From assembly GCA_030431695.1 (NCBI GenBank), contig JAUIIU010000014.1, positions 1-49,714 on the forward strand: a DNA stretch of 49,714 bases, read 5' to 3'. The notes under the pieces were generated by a model, which was not told the DNA's origin, ran no database searches, and saw only the letters and a list, made by a program, of their open reading frames with translations. The DNA is from Bacteroidia bacterium (GTDB taxonomy: Bacteria; Bacteroidota; Bacteroidia; Flavobacteriales; Flavobacteriaceae). The first letter of the stretch is position 1; the number at the start of each line of letters is the position of its first letter. The translations under genes and the position numbers were made by a program. Below are positions 7,747-17,051 of the stretch, piece by piece.

Positions 7747-8862
7747 CTAAAAATAGGTAATAGGATTGCTGTTAATTTCAGATACTACTAGCTTACCTTC
7801 CGGCAAGGCAGGTGCAAAATTAGTGATTTTTTTCGAGAGCGCCCTAACTATCAGTTCTTTTGTGAATTGCTCACTTTCATAATGACCGATATCTGCCAGT
7901 AGTATGCGATTTTCAGCTTTGAAGAAGTCGTGGTACTTCATATCGGCAGTCACGAAAGCATCGGCGCCCGAGGCTATGGCCGCTTCGATGGCAAAGCTTC
8001 CGCTACCGCCCAGTACGGCAACTTTCACAATGGGCTTATCAGGTAAGTTCGAATGACGGATACAATCGGTCTTCATCGTTTTTTTCAGAAAAGAGAGGAA
8101 ATCAGGCCCGTTCATTGCTTTCTCGAAACTACCTATCATTCCCATGCCTATATGCTGGTTGGTATTGTCCAGGGTGGTTACTTCGTAGGCCACCTCTTCG
8201 TATGAATGATTCTCGAAAAGTGCGTTCAGGACAGAGGATCTTTTGTGTTTCTGAAAGGTTACCTCGATTCGGGTCTCATCTTCGAAGTGGGTCTCTCCGT
8301 GAGAACCCAATGTGGGATTGGCATCATCATTTGGGTTAAAACTGCCTTTTCCTTCAGTATTAAAACTACAATTGCTGTAATTACCAATGTCGCCGGCACC
8401 TGCATTGAAAAGTGCATTTCTCAGGGTGTCCGCTTCCTTCTTAGGTACGTAGGTAACTAATTTCTGAATTGTTCCCTGCTGGGGGATCAGGATTCGTCGG
8501 TCTACGAGTCCGAGTTTCTCACAGATCATGGCATTCACCCCATTCCAGTCGTTGTCCAGGGCCGTATGAACCGCAAAAATTGCGATGTCGTGCTTAATGG
8601 CTTTCTGAACAACTCGTTCGACGTAGCTTTTTCCTGTTATCTTCTTCAAACCTGAAAAGATGATAGGATGAAAACTCACAATGAGGTTACAACCTTTGTC
8701 TATGGCTTCATCTACCACTGTTTCCAGGGTATCCAGGGTAACGAGTATCCCGCTGACTTCCAGGCTGGGATCACCAACCAATAAGCCGGTATTGTCGAAA
8801 TCTTCAGAATACGCAAGCGGGGCGATCTCTTCCATTGCGCTCATCACATCTTTAACCTTCAT
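7747..8862 (-). CDS. Nif3-like dinuclear metal-centre protein (YbgI/YqfO family)
   Basis: 371-residue Nif3-family protein, whose members form toroidal hexamers with a two-metal site; some have been linked to GTP cyclohydrolase-like or hydrolase activity but the role is not settled. The start is the ATG at 8862 (MKVKDVMSAMEEIAP, the usual family N-terminus); an open frame extends 50 codons further but lacks family resemblance. Metal-site blocks: SFHPIIFSGLKKI (one His where many relatives have HHP), VHTALDN, and C-terminal DIGHYESE. A middle PII-like insertion domain (about residues 130-245) matches the long YqfO-type architecture. Divergent from lpxK with 119 bases between starts. Confidence 0.9.
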   Translation of the reverse strand: MKVKDVMSAMEEIAPLAYSEDFDNTGLLVGDPSLEVSGILVTLDTLETVVDEAIDKGCNLIVSFHPIIFSGLKKITGKSYVERVVQKAIKHDIAIFAVHTALDNDWNGVNAMICEKLGLVDRRILIPQQGTIQKLVTYVPKKEADTLRNALFNAGAGDIGNYSNCSFNTEGKGSFNPNDDANPTLGSHGETHFEDETRIEVTFQKHKRSSVLNALFENHSYEEVAYEVTTLDNTNQHIGMGMIGSFEKAMNGPDFLSFLKKTMKTDCIRHSNLPDKPIVKVAVLGGSGSFAIEAAIASGADAFVTADMKYHDFFKAENRILLADIGHYESEQFTKELIVRALSKKITNFAPALPEGKLVVSEINSNPITYF

Positions 8863-8981
8863 ATGCTTCCATTTTATGGTAAAGATAAAAAAGTATACTT
8901 TCGTTCTATGAATTGCCAGTGCGGATATCAAAAGAAGAGCATTGTGGATCCGACATTTGTATTTCAGCGTTATTCCACGAT

Positions 8982-9992
8982 ATGAATTATCTGAGATTTC
9001 TCGGTTATCCATTTGCCCTCATGTACGGGATGGTCACCTATCTGCGGAACCTTTTTTACGATAAAGGCTGGATGGAAAGCAGGTCGTACCCTGTTCCTGT
9101 GATCTGTGTGGGTAATTTGTCGGTTGGCGGTACCGGAAAATCCCCGATGATCGCTTATATCGTAGAAATACTGAAAGCTAACTATAGAATAGCTGTGTTA
9201 AGCAGGGGATACAAACGGAAGACAAAAGGATATCTTGAGGTTAGCGAGGGTCATACTGCCACGGAAGTGGGCGATGAGCCATTGCAATTGAAAAAGAACC
9301 ATCCGGATATAACGGTGGCCGTGTGTGCCGATCGCAGAACAGGAATTGAAAACCTGGGCGAATTGGCCGATGTGATCCTTCTGGACGATGGCTTTCAGCA
9401 CAGGAAAGTGAAACCTGCATACAGTATATTGTTAACCCAGTATGGCGACCTTTATTTGGATGATTACCTGCTGCCTATGGGACGGTTGCGCGAACCCATA
9501 GCGGGGGCGGGTAGGGCCGATATGATAGTGGTAACCAAATGTCCCGAGGGGCTGGCGTATGCGAAACAGCAGGAGATCCAGTTCCGAATGAAACTGGGGC
9601 GGCATCAGAGGCTTTATTTCTCAAAAGTAAGCTACGATACTCACATCTATGGTAAAACCGAAACGCTTCCGCTGGAATATCTTCAGGGGAAACCGTTCAG
9701 CCTGGTCACGGGTATTGCAAAACCCGATCCTTTGCTGACTTTCCTGGAACGAAAAGAATTGAGTTTTACTCATGAGCGATTTCCGGACCACCACAATTTT
9801 TCAGTATCGGATATTCAGAAACTGTCAAAAAAGGAGATCATTTTAACCACCGAGAAGGACTATATGCGCTTGCAACCCTTGATGGATAAGTTTGCTCTCT
9901 ACTACCTGCCTATAAAAACCGTGTTGCTGAATGAACAGGAAGAATTTTTCGGTGAAAGGTTGATGGAAGTGGTGAGTAAAAATAGCCGCTAG
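8982..9992 (+). CDS. lpxK: Tetraacyldisaccharide 4'-kinase
   Basis: 336-residue inner-membrane-associated kinase that phosphorylates the 4' position of the tetraacyl disaccharide to make lipid IVA in lipid A synthesis. The N-terminus (MNYLRFLGYPFALMYGMV) is the hydrophobic membrane helix; the Walker A motif G44-NLSVGGTGKSP is at 44-55; downstream blocks LSRGYKRKTKG, VGDEPLQL and LLDDGFQHRKV (with catalytic Asp/His) are all present. The ATG at 8982 fits the family start; an in-frame ATG at 8913 would add 23 unrelated residues. Ends with a 4-base overlap with the convergent histidine kinase gene. Its presence shows a lipid A-bearing outer membrane. Confidence 0.95.
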   Translation: MNYLRFLGYPFALMYGMVTYLRNLFYDKGWMESRSYPVPVICVGNLSVGGTGKSPMIAYIVEILKANYRIAVLSRGYKRKTKGYLEVSEGHTATEVGDEPLQLKKNHPDITVAVCADRRTGIENLGELADVILLDDGFQHRKVKPAYSILLTQYGDLYLDDYLLPMGRLREPIAGAGRADMIVVTKCPEGLAYAKQQEIQFRMKLGRHQRLYFSKVSYDTHIYGKTETLPLEYLQGKPFSLVTGIAKPDPLLTFLERKELSFTHERFPDHHNFSVSDIQKLSKKEIILTTEKDYMRLQPLMDKFALYYLPIKTVLLNEQEEFFGERLMEVVSKNSR

Positions 9993-12193
9993 CTGTTTAC
10001 CGGGAACGTCTTGTTACTAACTGTACGATAGATCTTCTCGAAGAATTCCTCTGTTTTGAACGGTTTAGGGATAATCTCGTTGAAACCGGCCCGATAGAAA
10101 TCGTCCAGGTTCTCGTCTATGGTGACCGCTGTAAGAGCGATGATCGGAAGCTCTTTGTTGAACGACCTGATCTTCTGGGTCGCTTCAATACCACTGATAC
10201 CTGGCATGTGGATATCCATTAATATGACGTCGAATTCATGCTCTTTTACTAGCTTGATCGCGTCCATACCGTTGTCGGCGACCATACATTGCATTTTGTT
10301 CTTTTCGAGGATCTTCCGTGTGATCATCTGGTTGATCTTATTGTCTTCAACCACAAGTATTTTTCGATTCTCGAGAGCGACATAATCCACATCGTGAATG
10401 ATGTTCTTCGGATTTTCCTCTTCCTTAATCTCTTCGGAAATATCAAAGTTGATATTGAACCAGAACTTGGATCCTTTACCTAGCTGACTCTCGAGGTTGA
10501 TCTTACTGCCCATCAGTTCCAGCAGGTTCTTCACGATAGACAGACCAAGTCCCGTACCACCGAACTTCCTGTTGATCTGAAGCGAGGCCTGTGAAAAGGT
10601 TTCGAAGATGCTTTTTTGCTTCTTCTTGGAAATACCCACACCGTTGTCTTCGATCTCGAAGTGAAGTGAAACTTTCTTATTCTTTTCCTCAAGTTTCCGC
10701 ACGCGCACGGTCACATCCCCGTTCTGGGTGAATTTCACCGAATTACCGATCAGGTTGATCAGGATCTGGGACAATTTGAGCGGATCGCCAACCAGTCTAC
10801 TCGGGATGGACTCATCGTATTCGAAATGCAGGTTGTTCTTCCTGTCGTCTGCCGATTTCTTCAGGGCGATCAGTACGTCATTGATACGTTTTTTAAGGGA
10901 GAAGGTTGTCTTTTCGACCTCCACTTTATTCGCCTCAAGTTTGTTGAGGTCGAGGATGTTGTTGATCAGGGACAGCAGGTATTCACCCGAGAATTTGAGT
11001 GAGTTCAAATGCTCCTTCTGATGTGGTTTCGGGTCTTCTTCCAGTAAAAGATGCGTTAGCCCAGTTACCGCGTAGAGCGGTGTTCGAAGCTCGTGTGTAA
11101 TCGTGGAAAGGAACTGTGCCTTCGCCAGGGAAGCCTTTTCGGCCTTTTCCTTTGCCAGCTGAAGCTCGATATTCTTGTCCTGTAGCAGTTCGTTGGCCTT
11201 TGCCCGCAGGTTATTGTTCTTGTAGAGGGATAGAGTCAAAAGTGAAAGGATGATGATTAGGGCAATACTCAAACCGGTTGTCATCCTACCGAAATTGATG
11301 GACTTTTGCTGTTTGTCGATATTAGTCTGTTGCTCTTCGATCATCTCCCGCAGGCTGCTTACACTGGATTCCAGTTCAACACCCTTTGAGATCGCCTGCA
11401 AGTATACTTGCTGAAGGGAATCTTTCATCGATTCGTAGAGGTGCAGGTTACTGTTGATCCCCGCCAGGTCACCTTTTCTCAGGGCTATATGAGAGGCAAC
11501 GCGGTAGCTTCTCACCTTGAGTTTTGTATATCCCTTTTCATCAATTACATTATTTGCCTTCGCAAGTGATTCACCGGCTGTTGCGATCGAATTGGCAGTA
11601 GCAGTTTCGTCAAGTTCTATCAAAGCTTCTGCTTTGCCTAAATATGCGGATGCCAATTGAAACGAAAGGTCATTTTCTTCGAATACCGGGATGGTAGCAT
11701 TATAGTAATTGATCGCATCGGTAAGTTCACCCAGACCGAGCAATACCATAGCTCGCTGTTCTTCAGTTCCTATCGAGGTATAGATGTTCTCGGCTCTTTT
11801 AAAGAAACCTTCGGCAGAAACCAGGTCGTTAAGTTGGGTGAGAATAAGCCCTTTCATGTTATAGGCATGGGCTTTCAGAATTTCGTCATTTCGGCTTTTA
11901 AGCTCTTCGAGAGCGATATCCACTTCTCCATCGGCCTTGATATAATTATCCAGGAAATAATGTAATTCGGCAACTTCAAGCTGAATTGAAGCCTTATGAG
12001 ATGGGTCGGAATAATCGGAAGCGATCTTGTTGGCGTTGATAAGATGCACAATCGCATCGTCGAAATCCTGCCTCGCAATAGCCTCCCGGGCCTGTAATTG
12101 GCGGTTCTGGATCAGCTGTACGGAGTCTTGTTCGACCTGTTGTGAATAACAGTCGAATCCCGTCATGAAAAGGGTGATTACCCAGATTTTCAT
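9989..12193 (-). CDS. Hybrid sensor histidine kinase with TPR-like sensor and receiver domain
   Basis: 734-residue hybrid kinase. Order: signal peptide (MKIWVITLFMTGFDCYSQQ), TPR-like helical repeats (about 25-270) expected in the periplasm, a helical stalk, one membrane segment (about 303-324), a coiled linker, HisKA with phospho-accepting His367 in THELRTP, HATPase with N484 in the N box and DNGVGIS plus GTGLGLS, and a C-terminal receiver domain with DD pair in VVEDN, phosphorylation site Asp660 (ILMDIHMPG) and Lys710. The ATG at 12193 is preferred; an upstream in-frame TTG at 12223 gives no signal peptide at the very start. It is the last gene of the leftward operon. No separate DNA-binding regulator is nearby, so output probably passes by phosphotransfer to an unlinked partner. 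Confidence 0.9.
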   Translation of the reverse strand: MKIWVITLFMTGFDCYSQQVEQDSVQLIQNRQLQAREAIARQDFDDAIVHLINANKIASDYSDPSHKASIQLEVAELHYFLDNYIKADGEVDIALEELKSRNDEILKAHAYNMKGLILTQLNDLVSAEGFFKRAENIYTSIGTEEQRAMVLLGLGELTDAINYYNATIPVFEENDLSFQLASAYLGKAEALIELDETATANSIATAGESLAKANNVIDEKGYTKLKVRSYRVASHIALRKGDLAGINSNLHLYESMKDSLQQVYLQAISKGVELESSVSSLREMIEEQQTNIDKQQKSINFGRMTTGLSIALIIILSLLTLSLYKNNNLRAKANELLQDKNIELQLAKEKAEKASLAKAQFLSTITHELRTPLYAVTGLTHLLLEEDPKPHQKEHLNSLKFSGEYLLSLINNILDLNKLEANKVEVEKTTFSLKKRINDVLIALKKSADDRKNNLHFEYDESIPSRLVGDPLKLSQILINLIGNSVKFTQNGDVTVRVRKLEEKNKKVSLHFEIEDNGVGISKKKQKSIFETFSQASLQINRKFGGTGLGLSIVKNLLELMGSKINLESQLGKGSKFWFNINFDISEEIKEEENPKNIIHDVDYVALENRKILVVEDNKINQMITRKILEKNKMQCMVADNGMDAIKLVKEHEFDVILMDIHMPGISGIEATQKIRSFNKELPIIALTAVTIDENLDDFYRAGFNEIIPKPFKTEEFFEKIYRTVSNKTFPVNS

Positions 12194-12250
12194 GCAAGCA
12201 AATACTACCTTATTAGCCCTCAAAACTATGTACTTGGACGATAAATATAG

Positions 12251-13249
12251 TTATTTCCTCGAAATTTGTAGGATTAAATCTACAATTCTTGAAGAATATC
12301 CCACTTCGTTGTCATACCAACCTATGATTTTTACCATCTTTCCGATGACCGAGGTCATGCCCGCATCGAAGATACAGGAGTGGTTGTTTCCAACGATATC
12401 TATAGAAACAATGGGGTCTTCGGTATATTGGAGAATACCCTTGAGATACGTTTCGGATGCCAGTTTGAAGGCATTATTTACCTCCTCGATTGATACCTCT
12501 TTTTTGACATTCAGGGTAATATCGGTTAGTGATCCGTTCGGAACAGGCACTCGGATGCCACACCCACCAATTACGTCGGACAAATCCGGGAAGATCCTCG
12601 TAAGTGCCTTAGCGGCCCCGGTTGTGGTAGGAACTATGGATTGGCCGGCTGCTCGAGCTCTCCGGAGATCGCGATGGGGCTGATCGTGCAGACTCTGGTC
12701 TGTGGTGTAGGAGTGAACCGTGGTTATATATGCCTGTTCTATTCCGCAGAGATCACGAATGACCGAAAGCATAGGTGCGGCGTTGTTAGTTGTACAGGAA
12801 GCATTGGAAACTATTTGGTCTTGTGGGGATAAAATATCATCATTTACACCCAGAACGATGGTTTTGATGGAATTATCAGCCGGAGGTACGGATAGAATCA
12901 CCTTTTTTGCCCCGTTTTCTATATGTTTCTGAAGTTCTCTCCGCTTCTTGAATTTACCCGTACACTCAACAACCACATCCAGGTCACCCCAGTTTATATT
13001 GGCCGGATCTCTTTCCGAAAAAAAATCAACCCGCTGACCGTCCACTTCGAGCCATCCGTCCCCACCAGCCACGTTGTGTTGTAATACACCATGAATACTG
13101 TCGTATTTCAGCAAATGGCTCATTGTTTTCGAGTCGGCGATATCGTTAACCGCCGCCACACGAACTTCCGGATGGTTAATAAGTGTTCTGAACAGTGTCC
13201 GACCGATACGGCCAAAACCATTGATACCAATGCTAACAGGCTTATTCAT
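12251..13249 (-). CDS. gapA: Type I glyceraldehyde-3-phosphate dehydrogenase
   Basis: 332-residue GAPDH that oxidises glyceraldehyde 3-phosphate to 1,3-bisphosphoglycerate with NAD. Nucleotide-binding motif INGFGRIGR is at 9-17 and Asp36 in VNDI favours NAD over NADP. The catalytic site SNASCTT contains Cys152, with His179 in TTVHSYT. The usual second cysteine four residues later (CTTNC) is replaced by Asn156 (CTTNN). Late blocks RRARAAGQSIVPTTTGAAKAL and WYDNEVGYS are intact. The gene starts 6 bases after the lipA stop and precedes the hybrid kinase by 57 bases. Flavobacteria often carry more than one GAPDH, so this may be a paralogue rather than the main glycolytic enzyme. Confidence 0.93.
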   Translation of the reverse strand: MNKPVSIGINGFGRIGRTLFRTLINHPEVRVAAVNDIADSKTMSHLLKYDSIHGVLQHNVAGGDGWLEVDGQRVDFFSERDPANINWGDLDVVVECTGKFKKRRELQKHIENGAKKVILSVPPADNSIKTIVLGVNDDILSPQDQIVSNASCTTNNAAPMLSVIRDLCGIEQAYITTVHSYTTDQSLHDQPHRDLRRARAAGQSIVPTTTGAAKALTRIFPDLSDVIGGCGIRVPVPNGSLTDITLNVKKEVSIEEVNNAFKLASETYLKGILQYTEDPIVSIDIVGNNHSCIFDAGMTSVIGKMVKIIGWYDNEVGYSSRIVDLILQISRK

Positions 13250-13255
13250 CTGTGA

Positions 13256-14128
13256 TTAGGTAAGGTGTTTCTGAGCTTTGTAGGACGATCGCACCAGAGC
13301 CCCGCTTTCCACATGCCGGAACCCCATCTCAAGTCCAATGGTCTCAAGTTTTTTAAACTGTTCCGGGGTAATAAATTCTTTCACCGGCAAGTGTCTTTTG
13401 GACGGTTGCAAATACTGGCCGATGGTAACGATATCCAAACCAACTTCACGCAGGTCCTCCATGGTTTGAATCACCTCATTTTCCGTCTCTCCCAATCCTA
13501 ACATGATACCGCTCTTGGTACGTTCGATACCCTGCTCTTTCAAATAACGAAGCACCTCAAGGCTGCGCTCGTATTTTGCCTGGATTCTCACCTCTCGGGT
13601 CAGTCGTTTCACGGTTTCCATATTGTGTGAGACCACTTCGGGTTTTACCCCGATGATACGATCGATATTCCTGGTAACCCCCTGGAAGTCGGGAATCAGG
13701 GTCTCCAGTGTTGTTTCGGGGTTCATCCTGCGAATGGCCTTAACCGTTTCGGCCCAGATTATGGATCCCATATCTTTGAGGTCATCTCTGTCCACGGAAG
13801 TGATCACGGCATGTTTGATATCCATGATCTTTATAGACCTGGCTACCTTTTCCGGCTCGTCCCAGTCCACCATTTCGGGCCTTCCCGTCTTCACACCACA
13901 AAATCCACATGACCTGGTACAGATGTTTCCGAGGATCATAAAAGTGGCTGTACCTTCGGTCCAGCATTCTCCCATATTGGGACAGCTACCACTGGTACAG
14001 ATGGTATGAAGGTTGTATTTGTCCACAAGCCCTCTCAGTTCGGTATATTTCTTACCTGTGGGCAGTTTCACTCGAAGCCATTTAGGCTTCGGTTGTGGCT
14101 TTAGAATTTCGGCAGTTTTTACTTCCAT
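13256..14128 (-). CDS. lipA: Lipoyl synthase
   Basis: 290-residue radical-SAM enzyme that inserts two sulfurs into protein-bound octanoyl groups to make the lipoyl cofactor of 2-oxoacid dehydrogenases and the glycine cleavage system. Both 4Fe-4S sites are complete: auxiliary cluster cysteines C44, C49, C55 ([12 protein letters not shown]) and radical-SAM cysteines C70, C74, C77 (CTRSCGFC). The C-terminal RSSY motif that covers the auxiliary cluster is present. The ATG at 14128 gives the normal family length; an in-frame TTG 30 bases upstream adds an unrelated stretch. It lies between an Nramp-like transporter gene and gapA in one leftward operon. Confidence 0.96.
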   Translation of the reverse strand: MEVKTAEILKPQPKPKWLRVKLPTGKKYTELRGLVDKYNLHTICTSGSCPNMGECWTEGTATFMILGNICTRSCGFCGVKTGRPEMVDWDEPEKVARSIKIMDIKHAVITSVDRDDLKDMGSIIWAETVKAIRRMNPETTLETLIPDFQGVTRNIDRIIGVKPEVVSHNMETVKRLTREVRIQAKYERSLEVLRYLKEQGIERTKSGIMLGLGETENEVIQTMEDLREVGLDIVTIGQYLQPSKRHLPVKEFITPEQFKKLETIGLEMGFRHVESGALVRSSYKAQKHLT

Positions 14129-14164
14129 AGCGGGGACAAAGGTACGAAGAATACCCAAAAAAGA

Positions 14165-15376
14165 TCACATTAGTGTTGTAAGGTACCATCCGCTGAAACC
14201 AAGCAGTATCAAGATGCAGATCAGGCTGTAAATACGAAGGCCGGTTCGGGGCCTTGCCGATTGTGGAGTGTGCCGTCCTGTGATCAGTATATAGCTGATT
14301 ATTGCATAAAAAGGGGCCGTAAGGAATGAAAGTATGGTCGCGATCTGTACCAGCAGCCTCATTTCGGATAATAAATAAAAGAAAATTACAAGGGTACCTG
14401 CCGCGAGGATAGCCAACCAGAACAGGTAACCATTCTTCATGGTTTTTTCTGAGATCAACTCGGAAGTCCGGTGCATGACCCGGGGAGAGCCATCCAGGGT
14501 AGTAAGGGTAGTGCTGAACATAGTTGTAAGGGCGGCAATTCCAATAAGGATTTTGGCCCAGTCGCCAAGACTGCTCGTGTACATGGAGATGAGTTGGTTT
14601 GCAAACTCACCTCCCTTTGGCGACAGGGTTTCGTTACTGCCGAACATCACCAGGGCTCCCAGGGCTACAAAACCAATTGCGAGAATGGTTGTGGTCACAT
14701 AACCAACATTGAAATCGAAACGGGACTGTTTCGGATCGATCTCTGGTTGAAGTTTTTTCTTTTCAACCGTCCAGATGGAGTGCCATATTGAAATATCCAA
14801 TGGTGCAGGCATCCAGCCCATAAATGCTATCAGGAAGGCTACGGCGGCAGCTTCCGTAGGAAACACCTGAGTAAAAGTAGTTTCACCGGCAGGTTCTACG
14901 GCCAGTGCCACAGCGATCAGGGTACTGATGGTAAGCCCGATCACGATCAGTTTCATCAGCGAATCAAGTATTTTGTAACGACCGATCACCAAAATACACA
15001 GGCAGATGCCTGTTATGACCGCAGTCCAGATCACGGGGGAGCCAAAACCGAAAAGGGAGGTGGCGATCCCTGCGGTCACTATGGTTACAGCAGTTTGAAT
15101 TGTGAACATGGTGGCGAAGGTGACCACGAAGTAGATATAAATGACACCCTTGCCCATTTTTCGGTAGCCTTCCAGCAAGGACTGCCCTGTTGCTGAAGCA
15201 TACCTGGGACCATATTCAAAGAACGGATATTTCACAGCATTGATCAATAGCAACGCCCAGAGTAACCCGAATCCGAAGTCGGCCCCCGCCCTGGTCGATT
15301 GGACGAGGTGGGAAACACCTATCGCAGCCCCTGCAAAGATAAAGCCGGGTCCGAGTCTTTTAAGGGAGATCCTCAC
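14165..15376 (-). CDS. Nramp-family transporter with altered metal-binding motifs
   Basis: 403-residue integral membrane protein with about 11 hydrophobic segments and recognisable Nramp (SLC11) organisation. The TM1 landmark begins as usual (L-G-P-G-F at 8-12, R-A-G-A-D-F-G at 29-35) but the metal-binding DPGN is replaced by G20-V-S-H23. In TM6 the usual MPHN reads M189-P-A-P192. The canonical Asp and Asn ligands are therefore absent while Met is kept. The start is GTG at 15376, overlapping the sigma factor stop by 4 bases (GTGA), which implies translational coupling. Substrate cannot be assumed to be Mn or Fe; Mg or another ion is possible. Confidence 0.82.
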   Translation of the reverse strand: MRISLKRLGPGFIFAGAAIGVSHLVQSTRAGADFGFGLLWALLLINAVKYPFFEYGPRYASATGQSLLEGYRKMGKGVIYIYFVVTFATMFTIQTAVTIVTAGIATSLFGFGSPVIWTAVITGICLCILVIGRYKILDSLMKLIVIGLTISTLIAVALAVEPAGETTFTQVFPTEAAAVAFLIAFMGWMPAPLDISIWHSIWTVEKKKLQPEIDPKQSRFDFNVGYVTTTILAIGFVALGALVMFGSNETLSPKGGEFANQLISMYTSSLGDWAKILIGIAALTTMFSTTLTTLDGSPRVMHRTSELISEKTMKNGYLFWLAILAAGTLVIFFYLLSEMRLLVQIATILSFLTAPFYAIISYILITGRHTPQSARPRTGLRIYSLICILILLGFSGWYLTTLM

Positions 15377-15945
15377 CTCGAATGATTTTCGGTTATTATT
15401 TCGGCAAGTAATTTCTTGGCTCGAAGCAGGCGAACCTTAACATTGCTGAGGGTTTCGTCGAGGAATTCGGCGATCTCGGTATAGCTCATTTCATGAAAGT
15501 AGCGCAGGTTGATCACATCCTGGTAATGCGGCTTTAATTGTTTGATGAAGTTCAGCAATTCCGCAAGGTTTTGTTCGGTAATGAGCTTGTCTTCTGGGGT
15601 AGGGGCCACATCAGGGATACGGTGAATATGGTCGTCTTCGGAACCTGTTATCCTGGAATGCACGGATGCTTTTTTCTTTCGGCTTTTATCGATCTGAATA
15701 TTCTTGGAAATTGTGATCAGCCAGGTGCTGAAGTTATAGTTCGGGTCAAAAGTATCGATCTTGTCGAAGGCTTTTGAAAACGCTTCAATGGTGATGTCTT
15801 CGGCTTCATACTCATCCTCCACACGCTTCAGTTGAAATCCGTATACATCATTCCAGAAATGATCCAGCAGAAACCGGAATGCAGCCTGCTTTCCTTTTTT
15901 GGCCAGGCTGATTTGTTCGAGGATCACTTGATCGGTTACTTCCAA
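15373..15945 (-). CDS. ECF-type RNA polymerase sigma factor
   Basis: 190-residue sigma-70 family protein with region 2 (about 24-95: FRFLLDHFWNDVYGF, DITIEAFSKAF, NFSTWLITISKN) and region 4 (about 128-182: LNFIKQLKPHYQDVINLRYFHEMSYTEI, helix-turn-helix NVKVRLLRAKKLL), lacking region 3, as in ECF factors. The linker is somewhat long and charged. No ATG is available before an upstream stop: a TTG at 15945 (or GTG at 15927) must serve. It overlaps the glycosyltransferase gene by 10 bases upstream and the Nramp gene by 4 bases downstream. No anti-sigma gene is adjacent, so control may be by transcription or an unlinked partner. Confidence 0.9.
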   Translation of the reverse strand: MEVTDQVILEQISLAKKGKQAAFRFLLDHFWNDVYGFQLKRVEDEYEAEDITIEAFSKAFDKIDTFDPNYNFSTWLITISKNIQIDKSRKKKASVHSRITGSEDDHIHRIPDVAPTPEDKLITEQNLAELLNFIKQLKPHYQDVINLRYFHEMSYTEIAEFLDETLSNVKVRLLRAKKLLAEIITENHSR

Positions 15946-17039
15946 GATGCAGATGTTGAAGTTCTTCTGCTACTAAAGATAAGTAATTGGGATAAGATTA
16001 AAAATAATTCCAGGACGGGTATGTAAAAGATAAGCGATCGCTCCTTTAAACGTGCAGATGCCACGCCTATAACAATCAACTGAAGCAAAAACCTGAAACC
16101 AATAACCACAACTGCGTACTTCCAGTAAGAAGTGAACATGGCTGCGATTGCCGTGATCCAGAAGGCAAGATTACTTATGTAAAATAGTCCCAAAAGTGTT
16201 TTGTGCTTTGGTTTGTAATATTTTGCCGTTGAAATGTGTCTTTTTTTCTGAAGGAACCAATCACGCCAGGAGGATTTTGGTACTGAATACGTAAAGGATT
16301 CCGAGCTAAACCGGCAGATGGTATTGGAAGAGTTGGCCACTTTGTTCACAAAAAGGTCGTCGTCCCCCGATCGGATGTCCATATGCGAAGTGAATCCGCT
16401 GTTGTCAAAGAACAAATTCGAGGTGTAGGCCAAGTTTCTTCCCACTCCCATATACGGAAATCCTGCCATGGCATAGGAGAAATACTGAGTTGCAGTGAGT
16501 ATGGTTTCATAGCGTATGACGGTGTTCAGCAAACCTCTTTGTTTCATATACCCGCCATAGCCTATCACAAGTTGTCTTTCCTGGTCAAGTTGTTGGGTCA
16601 TTTGAGCGATCCAATCCTTAGAATCCGGTCGGCAGTCGGCGTCTGTGAAAAGCAAACGTTTATGAGAAGCTCTTTTTATTCCCAGTGTGAGCGCGTATTT
16701 CTTGCTCCCCCAGAAAGTTTCGTTCCTGGCCACATCCACAACCTTGATCCGTGGATCCCGGGTCGCAAATTCGTTCATGATCTCCAGAGTATCATCGATG
16801 GAGGCGTCGTTGATCAAGATTAGTTCGAATTCCGGGTAATTCTGATCAAGCCAGAAGGGAATATGACTTTTAAGGTTCTCTGATTCATTCCTGGCGCATA
16901 CAAGCACCGATACAGGAAATGAGGTGGTTGAAGCTGAATCTGTACCTTTTGCGAATGAGAACCTGGAGAATACCAGATAATAAGTACAATTGATAAGAAC
17001 TATACCAACAAGCAGGTAAAAGATCAGCATAGATGCCAT
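15936..17039 (-). CDS. Membrane-bound family 2 glycosyltransferase
   Basis: 367-residue GT-A fold enzyme. One N-terminal membrane segment (about 5-25) is followed by the GT2 domain: VSVLVCARNESENL (43-56), the nucleotide-sugar Asp in LINDASIDDT (75-84), the D-x-D metal motif TDAD (132-135), a GDDD catalytic-base region (225-228) and Q-K-K-R-H (264-268) in place of the usual QxxRW. The C-terminus has two to three membrane segments (about 280-345). Probably transfers a sugar to a lipid-linked or surface glycan acceptor on the cytoplasmic face; acceptor unknown. Placed 12 bases after the small four-Cys membrane protein gene in the same operon. Confidence 0.87.
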   Translation of the reverse strand: MASMLIFYLLVGIVLINCTYYLVFSRFSFAKGTDSASTTSFPVSVLVCARNESENLKSHIPFWLDQNYPEFELILINDASIDDTLEIMNEFATRDPRIKVVDVARNETFWGSKKYALTLGIKRASHKRLLFTDADCRPDSKDWIAQMTQQLDQERQLVIGYGGYMKQRGLLNTVIRYETILTATQYFSYAMAGFPYMGVGRNLAYTSNLFFDNSGFTSHMDIRSGDDDLFVNKVANSSNTICRFSSESFTYSVPKSSWRDWFLQKKRHISTAKYYKPKHKTLLGLFYISNLAFWITAIAAMFTSYWKYAVVVIGFRFLLQLIVIGVASARLKERSLIFYIPVLELFLILSQLLIFSSRRTSTSASWK

Positions 17040-17051
17040 ATCAAAAAGGCA

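Noticed and set aside
8863-9012. 50-codon N-terminal extension of the Nif3-like protein
   Set aside because: It runs across the divergent promoter region and past the lpxK start; the family begins at the ATG at 8862.
12165-12683. 172-codon open frame antisense to the end of gapA
   Set aside because: Shadow frame; the gapA reading is complete and conserved.
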